Shown here in pieces: positions 41,668-42,530 of a stretch of 42,530 nucleotides of DNA (the stretch's first letter is position 1; each line of letters starts with the position of its first letter). The stretch lies in contig NZ_AOIN01000046.1 in the NCBI RefSeq assembly GCF_000337135.1, forward strand, positions 24,309 through 66,838. Direction: 5' to 3'. Both the position numbers and the translations under genes were made by a program. The DNA is from Natrialba chahannaoensis JCM 10990 (GTDB lineage: Archaea; Halobacteriota; Halobacteria; Halobacteriales; Natrialbaceae). A model generated the notes under the pieces. The model was not told the DNA's origin and did no database searches. It saw only the letters and a list, made by a program, of their open reading frames with translations.

Positions 41668-42312
41668 TCAGAGCGGGTCGACCAGATCCTCAAGTGCAGC
41701 CGTCGGATCGTCTGCCTTCGCGACGCCGCTTGCGAGCAGGACGCCCTCGGAGCCGAGGTCGCCGGCAGCGACCACGTCGTCGCCGGTGCTGATACCTGCA
41801 CCGCAGAGCACTGACACACTGTCGTCGACGCTCTCGGCTGCGTCTACGGCGTCCTCGACGACATCAGGATCAGCCTGACTGACCGGCGTTCCCGTCCCGA
41901 TAAGCTCCGGCGGTTCGACGGCAACGGCGTCCGGCCCGAGCGCCGCGACGGCACCGATCTGGGCCGGGTTGTTCGCACAGACAACCGTTTCGAGGCCGGC
42001 GCGCTCCGCCGCCTGCACCGAGCCATCGATATCGGCGAGCTTCAGGCGCTGCTCGGAGTGATTGATCAGGGTACCCGCTGCACCTGCGTCGGCGACCGAC
42101 TCGGCGAGCGTGTGGCCGGTGTTGCTCCCGTGCTCGATCGGATCGACATGCTGCGCCCACGTTTCTGCGCCCGTTTCGGCGACGCGTTCGAGGTGTGCCG
42201 CCTGGGGTGCGACGGCGAGGCGCGCGTCGGTATTCTCGTTGACATCGCGGACGGCCTCCGCAACGGCAACTGGATCACACGGATATGTCTTTAGGTTGAC
42301 AAGGACAAACAT
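41668..42312 (-). CDS. tpiA: Triosephosphate isomerase
   Basis: 214 residues, the short archaeal form (bacterial enzymes have about 250). It interconverts dihydroxyacetone phosphate and glyceraldehyde 3-phosphate in glycolysis and gluconeogenesis. Active-site residues are Asn6 and Lys8 (VNLKTY), the electrophile His85 (INHSEQR) and the base Glu133 in [15 protein letters not shown], which includes the flexible loop. [13 protein letters not shown] and [14 protein letters not shown] hold the phosphate. The start is supported by a TATA-like element (minus strand GCTATTTCTT, 42341-42350) about 7 nt-leader distance upstream. Confidence 0.97.
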   Translation of the reverse strand: MFVLVNLKTYPCDPVAVAEAVRDVNENTDARLAVAPQAAHLERVAETGAETWAQHVDPIEHGSNTGHTLAESVADAGAAGTLINHSEQRLKLADIDGSVQAAERAGLETVVCANNPAQIGAVAALGPDAVAVEPPELIGTGTPVSQADPDVVEDAVDAAESVDDSVSVLCGAGISTGDDVVAAGDLGSEGVLLASGVAKADDPTAALEDLVDPL

Positions 42313-42340
42313 CGCTATAGGAGAGAGACCCGTCCCGCGA

Positions 42341-42350
42341 AAGAAATAGC
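42341..42350 (-). promoter_or_regulatory. TATA-like element for tpiA
   Basis: GCTATTTCTT on the minus strand, centred about 33 nt before the ATG at 42312. Confidence 0.5.
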
Positions 42351-42530
42351 TTGCGAGTCAGCACGCCACGTCGCGCCACTCCGCCGACGCTGGGAGACAG
42401 GAGGTGACAGCGGCTATAGAAGCCACTGCAAGTCACTACATACCTGATCGCACGACGGCAGCGCGGGTCGGAGCGAGTGAACTGAGCGAGAACCGCGAAC
42501 GTGCGATCAGTGTGTAACTAGTTGCAGTTG

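Overview
The window is chromosomal DNA from a haloarchaeon, probably of the Natrialba/Haloterrigena/Natrinema type. The evidence is high GC with strong GC3 bias, very acidic proteins, Tat-plus-lipobox signal peptides, HalOD1 and other haloarchaeal domains, archaeal TATA-like promoters about 26 nt before start codons (many leaderless), and archaeal housekeeping genes such as short triosephosphate isomerase, a SAMP ubiquitin-like modifier and a COG1325 exosome-associated protein. The genus cannot be fixed from the sequence alone.

Layout. 1-6.6 kb: methylmalonyl-CoA mutase large subunit (cut by the window edge), a small conserved protein, a GNAT acetyltransferase, an S9 peptidase, a conserved haloarchaeal protein and a small lipoprotein. 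6.6-12.2 kb: a sensory-rhodopsin-transducer (ASRT) homologue, a tungsten aldehyde:ferredoxin oxidoreductase (AOR), and on the other strand a possible operon of a single-domain flavoprotein, a SAMP/MoaD-like protein and an MFS transporter, then half of an AMP-forming ligase. 12.3-18.9 kb: DnaJ, a secreted glycerophosphodiesterase and DnaK on one strand, then a DNA photolyase. 19.3-22.7 kb: an accessory-looking stretch with a HalOD1-PAS sensor and its overlapping HTH partner, a 110-bp element with 16-bp inverted ends, and three proteins of unknown function. 22.9-29.4 kb: a complete oligopeptide-type ABC importer operon. 29.9-35.7 kb: small conserved proteins, an aspartoacylase-like hydrolase, a DJ-1/PfpI protein, Hsp20 and a DHH phosphoesterase. 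36.1-38.8 kb: thiolase plus an HMG-CoA-synthase-like protein fused to a DUF35 zinc-ribbon/OB domain. 39.0-42.3 kb: two small membrane proteins, a TIR-domain/zinc-ribbon protein, a conserved protein and triosephosphate isomerase. No tRNA, rRNA, CRISPR array or intact insertion sequence was seen.

Themes. Central carbon and acyl-CoA metabolism (mutase, thiolase pair, TIM), protein quality control (DnaK, DnaJ, Hsp20, DJ-1), light and stress responses (photolyase, ASRT homologue, HalOD1-PAS) and peptide import with breakdown (Dpp/Opp operon, S9 peptidase). The most unusual item is the thiolase partner: it keeps the HMG-CoA synthase fold signatures, but by motif comparison all three catalytic residues are replaced, so it looks like a non-catalytic scaffold or a new activity. 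The TIR/zinc-ribbon protein, the AOR-SAMP neighbourhood, the 110-bp inverted-end element and a 22-bp perfect palindrome also deserve a second look.
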